52,760 nucleotides of DNA from Thermoclostridium caenicola (GCF_900142095.1 NZ_FQZP01000014.1:1-52760); one strand, 5' to 3'. Positions 35,722-44,627 are shown, numbered from the stretch's first letter. Numbers and translations are program-made. Notes: a model not told the origin generated them from the sequence alone.

Positions 35722-36990
35722 GTGGGAACCGAGTTGAAAGCAAGAGACCTGCTCTATCTCATAGCCGTTATTCTCATCCTAAACCTGGTTTTCGGAAGCA
35801 TTTTCAATGCGCCCAACGGGACCTCACCGGACACCCTTTCTGCTTTACCCGATCCTGAGGATAATCCCGGGATCTTGCCCGATCTCGTGGAACCTTTCTT
35901 TTCGGATCAGGCTTTTCCGGAGGAGGCCATACCCGTATCCCTTCCGACAATCAATGCCCGTTCAGCCTGTGTCATCGATTTCGATACCGGAACCATTCTG
36001 TACGAGAAGAACGCGTTTGTGAAAAGGCCCATGGCCAGCACCACCAAGATCATCACGGCCATTCTGGCCATTGAAAACTGTCCGATGGATGCCTGGGTGC
36101 CCATCAGCGGCAGGGCAGCCGGCATTGGCGGTTCGGTTATGGGTCTGAAGGCAGGAACCAACGTCCGTATGGAGGATCTGCTTTACGGGCTTATGCTCTG
36201 CTCCGGAAATGATGCTGCGGTGGCCATTGCCGAGTATTGCGCGGGAAGCGTTCAGGCATTTGCCGACATGATGAATGAGAAGGCCCGCCAAATAGGCGCC
36301 TATGAAACCCATTTTTCCAACCCTCACGGGCTGGATGCCAAAGACCACTACACGACAGCCTATGATTTGGCCAAGATCACCCGCTATGCCCTGCAGAACC
36401 CTGTTTTCAACAGGATTGTCAGGACGCGGGAATATTATTATGACGGAAGGACGCTGACCAATACCAACGAAATGCTGGAGCTTTACGAGGGGGCGGATGG
36501 GGTAAAAACCGGGTATACCGGGCTGGCCGGAAGATGCCTGGTCACGTCGGCCACACGGGACAATATCCGGCTCATCTCGGTGGTGCTGTTTTGCGACTCA
36601 AGGAGTCTTAGGGCCCAAAGCAGCATGAGAATCCTGGATTATGCCTTTGAAAACTACGGTTATGTTCAGCTTCTCCGGAAAGGGAATATCATGGGCGAGG
36701 TGCCGGTGATCCGCGCCCGCCACAAGGAAACCATTACGGCAGGTGTGGCAAATGATGTGAAGGCCATCCTGAAGCATGGCGAGAAGGATATGCTGTCAAC
36801 CCGTATTTCGCTCCTGCAGGATGTGGAAGCGCCTGTCCGCAAGGGAACCATCCTGGGCACAGTCTCGGTTTACAAGGGGGACGAGATCATCGGGGAAAGC
36901 TCCCTCATCGCCATGGAAAGCGCGGAAAGGATGCAGTTTGTCGATTATCTGAACCAGGTGGTTGATCATTGGGTGCATATGCTGCAATAA
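35722..36990 (+). CDS. D-alanyl-D-alanine carboxypeptidase (DacF/PBP5-like)
   Basis: This is a 422-residue secreted serine peptidase that trims peptidoglycan stem peptides. GTG 35722 is the annotated start; TTG 35734 with GGTGGGAA upstream is an alternative. An N-terminal hydrophobic segment (LLYLIAVILILNLVFGSIF) serves as signal or anchor. The S11 motifs are complete: SxxK in ASTTKI, SGND, and KTGYTG. A C-terminal PBP5-like beta domain follows (~300-400), ending in an amphipathic helix. DacF-type enzymes in spore formers act in the forespore; a vegetative DacA role is equally possible. It lies 36 bases after aroK, perhaps on the same transcript. Confidence 0.92.
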   Translation: MGTELKARDLLYLIAVILILNLVFGSIFNAPNGTSPDTLSALPDPEDNPGILPDLVEPFFSDQAFPEEAIPVSLPTINARSACVIDFDTGTILYEKNAFVKRPMASTTKIITAILAIENCPMDAWVPISGRAAGIGGSVMGLKAGTNVRMEDLLYGLMLCSGNDAAVAIAEYCAGSVQAFADMMNEKARQIGAYETHFSNPHGLDAKDHYTTAYDLAKITRYALQNPVFNRIVRTREYYYDGRTLTNTNEMLELYEGADGVKTGYTGLAGRCLVTSATRDNIRLISVVLFCDSRSLRAQSSMRILDYAFENYGYVQLLRKGNIMGEVPVIRARHKETITAGVANDVKAILKHGEKDMLSTRISLLQDVEAPVRKGTILGTVSVYKGDEIIGESSLIAMESAERMQFVDYLNQVVDHWVHMLQ

Positions 36991-37107
36991 GGCGTGACAG
37001 CCAGCCGCAGCAGGTTTTCCGGCCAGGGACCACAGGACTGGTATAACTAGAATTTTGAATAGCACTGGCTCATAACATGCAAATGTCCGTCATGGAAATC
37101 ACAGCAA

Positions 37108-37130
37108 GCCCGCTTGCACCGGGCCTTTAT
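37108..37130 (+). terminator. Probable terminator after the carboxypeptidase gene
   Basis: GCCCG (37108-37112) pairs with CGGGC (37120-37124), and CTTTATTTC follows. The stem is short. Nothing else is evident between 36991 and the promoter at 37208. Confidence 0.5.
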
Positions 37131-37207
37131 TTCTGCAATAAATCAAGCTGTTCAGGCAGTCCGATGGGAAATCAGGGAAAATCTTTTGCAATATTTAAAA
37201 ATAAAAC

Positions 37208-37236
37208 TTGCAAAATCACCATGCTTCCGCTAGAAT
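37208..37236 (+). promoter_or_regulatory. Sigma-A promoter of the aminotransferase gene
   Basis: TTGCAA (37208-37213) and TAGAAT (37231-37236) have a 17-base spacer, 33 bases before the start codon. Confidence 0.75.
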
Positions 37237-37268
37237 AAAACGTAGCTTAAATTTTAGGAGGAGCAAAG

Positions 37269-38537
37269 ATGGAAGCATGTATGAACATGCCTTCAAGCAG
37301 GCTGTCTGAACGGAGACAAGAATTGCTGACAAAGTATGAAGCCTTTAAAAATCAAGGCCTCAAGCTGGATATGTCCAGGGGTAAACCGGGCAGTGACCAG
37401 CTTGATCTTTCCATGGGCCTTTTTGATAACGTGAAGGATCTGATCTCCGAAGATGGGCTCGACTGCCGCAATTATGGCGGGCTGGACGGCATTGTTGAAG
37501 CCAAAAGGCTGTTTGCTTCGCTGTTTAACCTTTCAATCGATGAGATCTTTGTGGGCGGAAATTCCAGCCTGAATCTCGAGTATGACCTGATCAGCAAGGC
37601 CTTTCTGTTTGGCCTCAACGGTTTTATGCAGCCCTGGTCCAGGCTGGAAAAGGTACGCTTTTTATGTCCCAGCCCGGGGTATGATCGCCATTTTGCCATC
37701 ACCCAGCAGTTTGGCGTCGAAATGATTACCGTTCCCATGACCGATGAGGGTCCCGACATGGACATGGTGGAAGATCTGGCTTCCAGAGATCCGTCTGTCA
37801 AGGGTATCTGGTGCATCCCCATGTACAGCAATCCAACGGGCATCACCTATTCGGACCGGGTTGTCAGACGTCTTGCAGCCATGAAAACCGCAGCGGATGA
37901 TTTCATCATCATGTGGGACAATGCCTATGCCTTCCATCATCTGTATGACACGCCCGATACTTTGCTGGATATCATTGAGGAATGCCGGAAGGCCGCTCAT
38001 CCCAACAGGGCCTATATGTTCGCTTCCACTTCCAAGGTGACCTTCCCTGGAGCCGGCGTGGCCATTGTGGCATCCAGCAAGGAAAATATTGCCCACCTGA
38101 AAAAGCAGATATCCATTCAGACCATTGGATACGATAAGATCAACCAGCTGCTCCATGTCCGTTTTCTGAAGGATCCGGAACACCTTAAGGCGCATATGAA
38201 GAAGCACGCCGAAATCCTCAGGCCCAAGTTTGAAACCGTCCTGGATATTCTGGAAAAGAATCTGGGAGGGAAGGGGATTGCCACGTGGCATAAGCCCCGT
38301 GGAGGCTATTTCATCAGCCTCAACGTGATGAAGGGCTGTGCGCGCCGCACCGTGGAACTTGCAAAGGAAGCGGGGGTTACGTTTACTCCGGCGGGAGCCA
38401 CCTTCCCTTACGGCAAAGATCCGGACGATTCCAACATACGGATTGCGCCTACTTATCCGCCGCTCCACGAGCTGAAAACAGCCATCGAGATCCTGTGCGT
38501 CTGCGTTGAGCTGGCGGTTTTGGAAAAAATGGTATAA
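37269..38537 (+). CDS. Pyridoxal-phosphate aminotransferase (aspartate aminotransferase, PF12897 type)
   Basis: This is a 422-residue aminotransferase. ATG 37269 has AGGAGGAG upstream. The opening LDMSRGKPGSDQLDLS is typical of the PF12897 aspartate aminotransferase group rather than classical AspC. Other landmarks are FVGGNSSLNLEYDL, IPMYSNPTGITYSD, MWDNAYAFHHL, the Schiff-base Lys in STSKVTFPGAGVA, and the carboxylate-binding Arg near IRIAPTYPP. It likely moves amino groups between aspartate and glutamate. It stands alone, with its own promoter and terminator. Confidence 0.9.
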   Translation: MEACMNMPSSRLSERRQELLTKYEAFKNQGLKLDMSRGKPGSDQLDLSMGLFDNVKDLISEDGLDCRNYGGLDGIVEAKRLFASLFNLSIDEIFVGGNSSLNLEYDLISKAFLFGLNGFMQPWSRLEKVRFLCPSPGYDRHFAITQQFGVEMITVPMTDEGPDMDMVEDLASRDPSVKGIWCIPMYSNPTGITYSDRVVRRLAAMKTAADDFIIMWDNAYAFHHLYDTPDTLLDIIEECRKAAHPNRAYMFASTSKVTFPGAGVAIVASSKENIAHLKKQISIQTIGYDKINQLLHVRFLKDPEHLKAHMKKHAEILRPKFETVLDILEKNLGGKGIATWHKPRGGYFISLNVMKGCARRTVELAKEAGVTFTPAGATFPYGKDPDDSNIRIAPTYPPLHELKTAIEILCVCVELAVLEKMV

Positions 38538-38575
38538 AGCAACCTCCACACACATATATCATCTTCATTTGTGCA

Positions 38576-38608
38576 GAGTGAATAAACTTAATAAATTCAC
38601 TCTTTTTT
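38576..38608 (+). terminator. Rho-independent terminator of the aminotransferase gene
   Basis: GAGTGAAT (38576-38583) pairs with ATTCACTC (38595-38602), followed by a run of T. Confidence 0.85.
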
Positions 38609-38650
38609 TACTGGATTTTTGGATGGTTTAGATATATAATACTACTGCAC

Positions 38651-38720
38651 CGATAATATGAACATGATATATTATCGTATTGATGTACTAATGTACTGAT
38701 GTCAGGTTGACATATTATCG
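38651..38720 (+). promoter_or_regulatory. Repeat-based leader structure upstream of purB
   Basis: CGATAATAT (38651-38659) is a perfect complement of ATATTATCG, which occurs twice (38669-38677 and 38712-38720). Two mutually exclusive hairpins are possible, and the second ends just before the ribosome binding site. Between them lie three imperfect 8-base repeats beginning ATGT. A TATAAT upstream near 38636 may be the -10. Confidence 0.45.
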
Positions 38721-38738
38721 CTTCCGGAGGTACATATC

Positions 38739-40169
38739 TTGTCCAGAAATTCGTATGAAAGCCCCTTTAATCTGAGATACGCCAGCCAGGAAATGCTTGA
38801 GCTTTTTTCTCCCGATACCAGGTACAAAACCTGGAGGTCCCTTTGGATTGCCCTGGCTGAAGCCGAGAAGGAACTGGGACTGGATATCACCCAGGAACAA
38901 ATTGATGAACTCAAGGCCTTCCGTGATGAAATCAATTACGAACTGGCCGAGCAGATCGAGAAGGAAACCCGACATGATGTCATGTCCCATATCCGGGCTT
39001 ACGGCACCCAGTGCGAAAAGGCCAAGGGCATTATTCATCTCGGCGCAACATCCTGTTTTGTGACCGACAATACGGATATCATCATCTATCATAAAGCCCT
39101 CAGGCTGATCAGGGACAAGGTCCTTTCGGTCATCCTGAAGCTCAGCCGCTTTGCGGAGAAATATAAGGACATGCCGACCCTGGGCTTTACACATTTCCAG
39201 CCGGCCCAGCTGGTGACGGTGGGGAAAAGGGCATGCCTGTGGATTCAGGACCTGCTGATGGACGTGGAGGAACTGGACTTTGTGATCTCCCATCTCAGGC
39301 TTCTTGGAAACAAGGGGACAACGGGAACCCAGGCAAGCTTTCTGGCCCTTTTTGACGGCGATCATGAAAAGGTTAAAAAGCTGGAACGGCTCATCGCCGA
39401 GAAGATGGGGTACACCGAGGTCATTCCGGTTTCAGGACAAACCTATACCCGAAAGCAGGATTCCAGGATTCTCAATGCCCTGAGCGCAGTTGCCCAGAGC
39501 GCCTATAAATTCAGCAATGACATGCGCCTTCTGGCAAACCTGAAGGAACTTGAAGAGCCTTTTGAAAAGAACCAAATCGGCTCGTCTGCCATGGCTTACA
39601 AGAGAAATCCCATGCGCAGCGAGCGGATCTCCGCCCTGGCCAGGTACGTCATCGTGGACGCGCTGAATCCAGCCATTACAGCATCCACCCAATGGCTTGA
39701 GAGAACGCTTGATGACTCGGCCAACAGGCGAATCAGCATTCCTGAAGCCTTCCTGGCTGTAGACGCCATACTGAACATCTACCAGAACATTGCCGATGGC
39801 ATCGTGGTCTATCCCAAGATCATCGAAAAGCATGTCATGGAAGAGCTGCCCTTCATGGCCACTGAGAACATCCTCATGGAGGCTGTCAAGAGAGGGGGAG
39901 ACCGCCAGGAGCTCCATGAAAAGATTCGTCAGCATTCCATGGCTGCAGCCAGGCGCATCAAGGTCGATGGTTTGCCCAACGATCTCATCGATCGCATTGC
40001 CAACGATCCGGCCTTTGGCATGACAAAGGATGAAATCATGGCGGTTCTTGCTCCCGCCAACTATATCGGGCGCAGCCGTGAACAGGTGGAAGAATTCCTG
40101 GAAACCCATGTCTATCCTTTACTGCGGTCCAACCAGGTATCAGACGTCCATGTGGAACTGAAAGCATGA
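38739..40169 (+). CDS. purB: Adenylosuccinate lyase, eukaryote-like subtype
   Basis: This is a 476-residue enzyme. It acts twice in purine synthesis, cleaving SAICAR and adenylosuccinate to release fumarate. TTG 38739 has GGAGGT 8 nt upstream. Motifs: RYKTWRSLWIALAEAEKELG, HDVMSHI, GIIHLGATSCFVTDNTD, TLGFTHFQPAQLVTVGKR, KGTTGTQASF and the fumarase-family signature GSSAMAYKRNPMRSER (Ala instead of the common Pro). These match human-type ADSL more closely by eye than the ~430-residue PurB of Bacillus. The likeness runs to the last residues (EETHVYPLLR-type end). It is encoded alone, not in a pur operon. Confidence 0.94.
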   Translation: MSRNSYESPFNLRYASQEMLELFSPDTRYKTWRSLWIALAEAEKELGLDITQEQIDELKAFRDEINYELAEQIEKETRHDVMSHIRAYGTQCEKAKGIIHLGATSCFVTDNTDIIIYHKALRLIRDKVLSVILKLSRFAEKYKDMPTLGFTHFQPAQLVTVGKRACLWIQDLLMDVEELDFVISHLRLLGNKGTTGTQASFLALFDGDHEKVKKLERLIAEKMGYTEVIPVSGQTYTRKQDSRILNALSAVAQSAYKFSNDMRLLANLKELEEPFEKNQIGSSAMAYKRNPMRSERISALARYVIVDALNPAITASTQWLERTLDDSANRRISIPEAFLAVDAILNIYQNIADGIVVYPKIIEKHVMEELPFMATENILMEAVKRGGDRQELHEKIRQHSMAAARRIKVDGLPNDLIDRIANDPAFGMTKDEIMAVLAPANYIGRSREQVEEFLETHVYPLLRSNQVSDVHVELKA

Positions 40170-40259
40170 CCGAAATAGCTTGATAGTCCTATTGAACCGA
40201 GCTTGTTTTCATGTTATATTGTCATTACGTCATATGGTTATGCGATGGAGGGTTTTGGT

Positions 40260-41003
40260 ATGGTAGACATTAATAAATATAGCAATGTGCCATTGTATTG
40301 CCAGTTGAAGAACCTCATCCTGGACAAGATTGAAAAGGGTGAGTTCAAGGCAGATTCCAAAATCCCTTCAGAACAGGAGTTCTGTGAAAAGTATGATATC
40401 AGCAGACCCACCGTACGTCAGGCCATCAACGAGCTGACAGCCAGCGGGCATCTCTATAAGCTCAAGGGGAAGGGTACATTTGTTTCTACCCGGAAAACCC
40501 ACATACATGTCAAGGATTACACCGGTTTTACCGATTCCATCCTGGATAGCAACAATCCTGCCGAGAAGAACATCGTGTCCATTGAGGTTGTCAGCAGCAA
40601 ACAGGATGAGAAGCTTGGCGAATTGTTCGGGCTCAAGCCGGAAATGCCCGGGGAATTCGCAGCCATTACCTACATCAACAATCTTGGCGGGGACGTATTC
40701 TCCCTGAATACCTCCTATATTCCTCTGTACCATTTTCCGGACATCTGCGAGGACATTCGCCTGAAAAAGCCTTCGCACGATATTCTGAGGGGCAAGTATC
40801 CCTTGATTCCCAGCACCTCCAGGAGCGTGCTGGAGGTCATCTATACCGATCAGAAGGATGCGGCCTATCTGAAGGTACAGCCGGGTCAGCCGCTGATCCG
40901 TGTAAGCAACATGCTCTACGCAAAGAACGGCCAGCCGGTGGAATACATCGTCAGCAAATACCGGGCGGACAAATGCGTTCTGAATTTTGAAAACCATAAA
41001 TAA
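40260..41003 (+). CDS. GntR-family transcriptional regulator with UTRA domain
   Basis: This is a 247-residue repressor-type protein. ATG 40260 has GGAGGG at ideal distance. The N-terminal ~70 residues are a GntR winged helix (NVPLYCQLKNLILDKIEKGE, KIPSEQEFCEKYDISRPTVR, GKGTFVS). The C-terminal part is a UTRA ligand domain (~90-240) of the HutC/FarR class, ending in EYIVSKYRADKCVLNFE. Ligands of this class include sugars, amino acids and fatty acids; none can be predicted here. It sits alone between purB and spoIVA with its own terminator. Confidence 0.9.
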   Translation: MVDINKYSNVPLYCQLKNLILDKIEKGEFKADSKIPSEQEFCEKYDISRPTVRQAINELTASGHLYKLKGKGTFVSTRKTHIHVKDYTGFTDSILDSNNPAEKNIVSIEVVSSKQDEKLGELFGLKPEMPGEFAAITYINNLGGDVFSLNTSYIPLYHFPDICEDIRLKKPSHDILRGKYPLIPSTSRSVLEVIYTDQKDAAYLKVQPGQPLIRVSNMLYAKNGQPVEYIVSKYRADKCVLNFENHK

Positions 41004-41046
41004 GCGTCATGGCATTATCGGATGCATCATATGGCATGGATTTATG

Positions 41047-41072
41047 AGAGCGGACATGGATCCGCTCTTTTT
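41047..41072 (+). terminator. Rho-independent terminator of the GntR gene
   Basis: AGAGCGGA (41047-41054) pairs with TCCGCTCT (41061-41068), followed by TTTTATT. Confidence 0.9.
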
Positions 41073-41305
41073 ATTGTTATTGCGATCCATGCAAAGTGGT
41101 TTCGCAGCAATCTTCTTTTACACAAAATGTTATTCGAGGAGCAATGCGAAAAAAAGCTTCAGGCCGGGAGGCTGCAAAGCCCGCCGTCATGCCGTATGCC
41201 TGCGAAACGGCAACTGTTCGTCCAGGGGGCGGCTGAACCCGGTAAAGACCGGCCGCTATGCTGCATGTCTGAAAATATTAAAATCATAATGCTGCCCAAA
41301 ATTTT
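41073..41305. other. Intergenic stretch before spoIVA
   Basis: No supported gene is seen in this part of the 395-base gap 41004-41398. A 30-codon frame (41144-41236) has GAGGAG too close to its ATG and no recognisable product. Confidence 0.4.
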
Positions 41306-41334
41306 TTCATATCTCGCAGGGGCGGCCAATATAC
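41306..41334 (+). promoter_or_regulatory. Candidate sigma-E promoter of spoIVA
   Basis: TCATATC (41306-41312) is followed after 14 bases by AATATACT (41327-41334). This compares well with the sigma-E pattern kmATATT-N14/15-CATACAmT (about 6 of 7 and 6 of 8). spoIVA is a known sigma-E gene in Bacillus. Confidence 0.5.
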
Positions 41335-41398
41335 TTATACTGACCGATTGGCCATGCTGTTTGCATGTGCCGCAGGCTTTAACAGAGGGGGATTGGCC

Positions 41399-42880
41399 GT
41401 GGAAGCTTTGTACAGCATATACAGCGACATTGCTGAGAGAACAAATGGCGATATATACATAGGAGTGGTCGGCCCGGTACGGACCGGTAAATCAACTTTT
41501 ATCAAACGCTTTATGGAATCCCTGGTTTTGCCGAACATCAAGAACCCCTACGAACGGGATAGGGCCGTTGATGAAACACCCCAGAGCGCTTCAGGGCGCA
41601 TGATCATGACCACTGAGCCCAAATTCGTTCCCAATGAAGCGGTTACGGTGACCATGGACGACAATGTGAGCATGCGCGTCAGGCTGGTCGACTGCGTGGG
41701 ATACCTGGTGAAGAGCGCCATCGGCCATATGGACGGTGAAATGCCCAGGATGGTCAAGACGCCCTGGTATGATTATGACATACCCTTTGAGGAAGCGGCA
41801 GCCATTGGCACCAGGAAGGTGATCAATGATCACTCCACCATTGGCATCCTGATTACAGCCGACGGCTCATTCACCAATATTCCCAGGGAAGAATACGAAG
41901 AAGCCGAGGAACAGGTGGTCAATGAACTGAAGGCATCAGGAAAACCGTTTGTCATCCTGCTGAACTCGACCACGCCTGAAAGCCCGGAAAGCAAAGCCCT
42001 GGCAGAAGAGTTGAGCAGCAAATACCGTAAACCGGTGATACCGGTTGACTGTCTGAACCTTGGACTTCAATCCATCAACAGGATTATGAACGGCATTCTC
42101 CTTGACTTCCCGGTACGCGAAATCTGCTTCAACATTCCAGGCTGGATCCTTTCGCTGGACAATGAACACTGGCTCAAGAAAGAGCTGATCAATGCCATCA
42201 GGAACGCCTTCTCGGACAGATCCACGGTGCAGAATGTCTATGAAGCAGCAGAAAAATTCAATGTTTATGACTTCCTGAGCAAAACCGCCATCCAGGATGT
42301 CAAGATGGGTACCGGAGAAGTCTGCCTTGAGATGAAGCCTTCCGATGGCCTGTTCTTCAAGGTGATCAAGGAGGAGACCGGTCTGGAGATCGACGGCGAG
42401 CAGCGCCTGTTTTCGGTGCTCAAGGAACTGTCCGCCATCCGTGCTGAATACGCCAAGGTCGCCAATGCGCTCCAGGAAGTCAGGACAAAGGGCTATGGTG
42501 TCGTAACGCCCAGCATCGACGAGCTTACCCTGGAGCCTCCGGAGATCATCCGCCAGGGAACCCGCTTTGGCATCAAGCTCAGAGGCAGCGCGCCATCCAT
42601 TCATATGATCCGTGCCGACATCGAGACCGAAATAGCGCCGCTGGTGGGTTCCGAAAAGCAATCGGAAGAGTTGGTCAATTATCTGCTGAAAGAATTCGAA
42701 GGCGCGCCGGAAAAGCTCTGGGAATCCAATATATTCGGGAAATCCCTGCATGAACTGATATCGGAAGGCCTCCAGAACAAGCTGTTCCGGATGCCTGAAG
42801 ATGCCCAGCTGAAGCTGCAGGAGACCCTGCAAAAGATCATCAACGAGGGCAGCGGCGGGTTGATCTGCATCATACTCTGA
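41399..42880 (+). CDS. spoIVA: Stage IV sporulation protein A, spore coat base-layer ATPase
   Basis: This is a 493-residue protein, almost the same length as Bacillus SpoIVA (492). GTG 41399 has GAGGGGG (41385-41391) 7 nt upstream. The N-terminus matches the family (IYSDIAERTNGDIYIGVVG). Walker A is GPVRTGKS (25-32), followed by KRFMESLVLPNI, DETPQSASGRMIMTTEPKF, a Walker B-like RLVDCVGYLV and a middle domain. The C-terminal region ends with SGGLICIIL. SpoIVA hydrolyses ATP to polymerise on the outer forespore surface and anchors the coat with SpoVM. Its presence shows that this organism makes endospores. It appears monocistronic with a sigma-E-like promoter. Confidence 0.97.
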   Translation: MEALYSIYSDIAERTNGDIYIGVVGPVRTGKSTFIKRFMESLVLPNIKNPYERDRAVDETPQSASGRMIMTTEPKFVPNEAVTVTMDDNVSMRVRLVDCVGYLVKSAIGHMDGEMPRMVKTPWYDYDIPFEEAAAIGTRKVINDHSTIGILITADGSFTNIPREEYEEAEEQVVNELKASGKPFVILLNSTTPESPESKALAEELSSKYRKPVIPVDCLNLGLQSINRIMNGILLDFPVREICFNIPGWILSLDNEHWLKKELINAIRNAFSDRSTVQNVYEAAEKFNVYDFLSKTAIQDVKMGTGEVCLEMKPSDGLFFKVIKEETGLEIDGEQRLFSVLKELSAIRAEYAKVANALQEVRTKGYGVVTPSIDELTLEPPEIIRQGTRFGIKLRGSAPSIHMIRADIETEIAPLVGSEKQSEELVNYLLKEFEGAPEKLWESNIFGKSLHELISEGLQNKLFRMPEDAQLKLQETLQKIINEGSGGLICIIL

Positions 42881-42929
42881 TCCATCCCCGTTTTACCATA
42901 TGGCCTTTCACATTTCCGCTGTTTGACGC

Positions 42930-42965
42930 GTCACAGTCCGGTATGGCTGTGACCGGTTCTTTTTG
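42930..42965 (+). terminator. Probable terminator after spoIVA
   Basis: GTCACAG (42930-42936) pairs with CTGTGAC (42947-42953), followed closely by TTCTTTTT. Confidence 0.55.
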
Positions 42966-43006
42966 GGCATAATTTTAGCGCTGGAAATATTAGCTGTGAG
43001 AAAAAG

Positions 43007-43015
43007 TGGTATAAT
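43007..43015 (+). promoter_or_regulatory. Extended -10 promoter of the M18 aminopeptidase gene
   Basis: TGGTATAAT (43007-43015) is an extended -10 element. The -35 at 17 bases (ATATTA) is poor. The start codon is 89 bases downstream. Confidence 0.55.
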
Positions 43016-43103
43016 AAATAATAGGTATATATAATGCGCATCAGAACGAAGGTTTTTGCATTGAAATAAATGGTTGCGGAAAAAAGAAAGGAGAACCCGT
43101 AAT

Positions 43104-44627
43104 ATGGCTGAAGAAAAGAGAAAGCGCGGAAGACCCAGAAAAAACCCGGATGCCGTGGCAGCCGCTGCAGAAAAACCCGCAAGAAGAAGGGGAAGACCTC
43201 CCAAGAATAAGGCTGCGGAAGCCACCAATCCCGCAGAAAAGCTGGTTTACAGAACCGGGAACGCGTGGGATAATCCTTCCATGAGCGAGCGGGAAATAGA
43301 AAGATTCTGCAAAGGCTATAAAGCGTTCCTGAACAAGGCCAAAACGGAAAGGGAGTTTGTCCGCGAAGCAGAAGAACTGGCCATCCGCAATGGCTTTGTG
43401 GATCTCGACAAGGTGTTGGAGAACAAGACGCCCTTGAAACCCGGCGATAAGGTCTATCGCATCGTGAAGAAAAAGATGATGATGCTGGCCGTTATCGGCA
43501 ACAAGCCCTGTGAAGCCGGTACCCGAATGATCGGCGCCCATATCGACTCGCCGAGGGTGGATATCAAGCAGAATCCGCTTTATGAATCCACTGATATGGT
43601 CTTCATGAAGACCCATTATTATGGCGGAATAAAGAAATACCAGTGGCTGGCTATTCCATTGGCCCTGCATGGTACCATCATGAAAGCCGACGGCTCGGTA
43701 ATCGATATCTGTATCGGCGAAGATGAGGGCGATCCCGTGTTTACCATCACCGATTTGCTGCCTCACCTTGCCAAAGATCAGATGGACAAGAAGCTGGATG
43801 TCGCCTTCAGGGGCGAAGCCATGAATGTGCTGGCCGGATCCCGTCCGGATCCCGACAAGGAGGCCAAGAACCGGTTTAAGCTGAACATCCTGAAGATTTT
43901 AAATGAGAAATATGGCATCACCGAAGAGGATTTTATATCCGCCGAACTGGAAATGGTGCCTGCCTTCAAGGCCCAGGACCTGGGATTTGACAGGAGCATG
44001 ATCGGTGCGTACGGACATGACGACAGGGTTTGCGCCTATCCGGCCCTGATGGCCATCCTTGAAACCCAGAATCCTGAATACACGGCGGTTTGCGTCCTCA
44101 CCGACAAGGAGGAAATCGGAAGCGTAGGAAATACCGGCGCCCAGTCAAGGGCTCTGGAAAACTTCTTGGCCGATCTCTGTGCGCTGACGACACAGGAACC
44201 CTATTCCGACCGCCTGCTGCGCTCGTGCCTGGACAAATCGCAGATGCTGTCTGCTGACGTGAATGCTGCTGTAGATCCCAATTTTGACGATACGCACGAC
44301 AAGCTGAATGCGGCCTATCTCGGAAAAGGCCTTGCCATTCTGAAATTCAGCGGTTCCAGGGGTAAATCGGGAGCCAGCGATGCCCATGCCGAGTTTGTCG
44401 GCGAGATTCGCAGGCTCTTCAATGAAAACAAGATCCCCTGGCATATCACCGAACTGGGCGCTGTTGACAAGGGCGGCGGCGGTACCATCGCCATGATGAT
44501 CGCCAATCTGGGCGTGGATGTGCTGGATGTCGGCGTGCCGGTATTATCCATGCATGCACCCTTCGAAGTGGTCAGCAAGGTAGATGTTTATGCGGCGTTC
44601 AAAGGTTACTCGGTATTCCTGAAATAG
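43104..44627 (+). CDS. M18 aminopeptidase with two N-terminal AT-hook motifs
   Basis: This is a 507-residue protein. ATG 43104 has AAAGGAG about 10 nt upstream. Residues ~55-507 are an M18 zinc aminopeptidase (aspartyl/aminopeptidase I family). Metal and catalytic regions are GAHIDSPRVDIKQNPLYE, YGHDDRVCAYPAL, LTDKEEIGSVGNTGAQS and VLSMHAPFEVVS. The first ~45 residues are unlike an aminopeptidase: RKRGRPRK (6-13) and RRRGRPPK (27-34) are textbook AT-hook cores, separated by an Ala-rich linker. AT-hooks bind the minor groove of AT-rich DNA. The enzyme could therefore be tethered to DNA, or the basic tail could bind another polyanion. A strong terminator follows. Confidence 0.92.
   Translation: MAEEKRKRGRPRKNPDAVAAAAEKPARRRGRPPKNKAAEATNPAEKLVYRTGNAWDNPSMSEREIERFCKGYKAFLNKAKTEREFVREAEELAIRNGFVDLDKVLENKTPLKPGDKVYRIVKKKMMMLAVIGNKPCEAGTRMIGAHIDSPRVDIKQNPLYESTDMVFMKTHYYGGIKKYQWLAIPLALHGTIMKADGSVIDICIGEDEGDPVFTITDLLPHLAKDQMDKKLDVAFRGEAMNVLAGSRPDPDKEAKNRFKLNILKILNEKYGITEEDFISAELEMVPAFKAQDLGFDRSMIGAYGHDDRVCAYPALMAILETQNPEYTAVCVLTDKEEIGSVGNTGAQSRALENFLADLCALTTQEPYSDRLLRSCLDKSQMLSADVNAAVDPNFDDTHDKLNAAYLGKGLAILKFSGSRGKSGASDAHAEFVGEIRRLFNENKIPWHITELGAVDKGGGGTIAMMIANLGVDVLDVGVPVLSMHAPFEVVSKVDVYAAFKGYSVFLK

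Noticed and set aside
41144-41236. 30-codon frame upstream of spoIVA
   Set aside because: GAGGAG lies only 2 bases from the ATG, and the product is not recognisable.
41022-41462. Plus-strand 146-codon frame running from the GntR terminator into spoIVA
   Set aside because: It crosses a terminator and the spoIVA start, has no domain and no good ribosome binding site.
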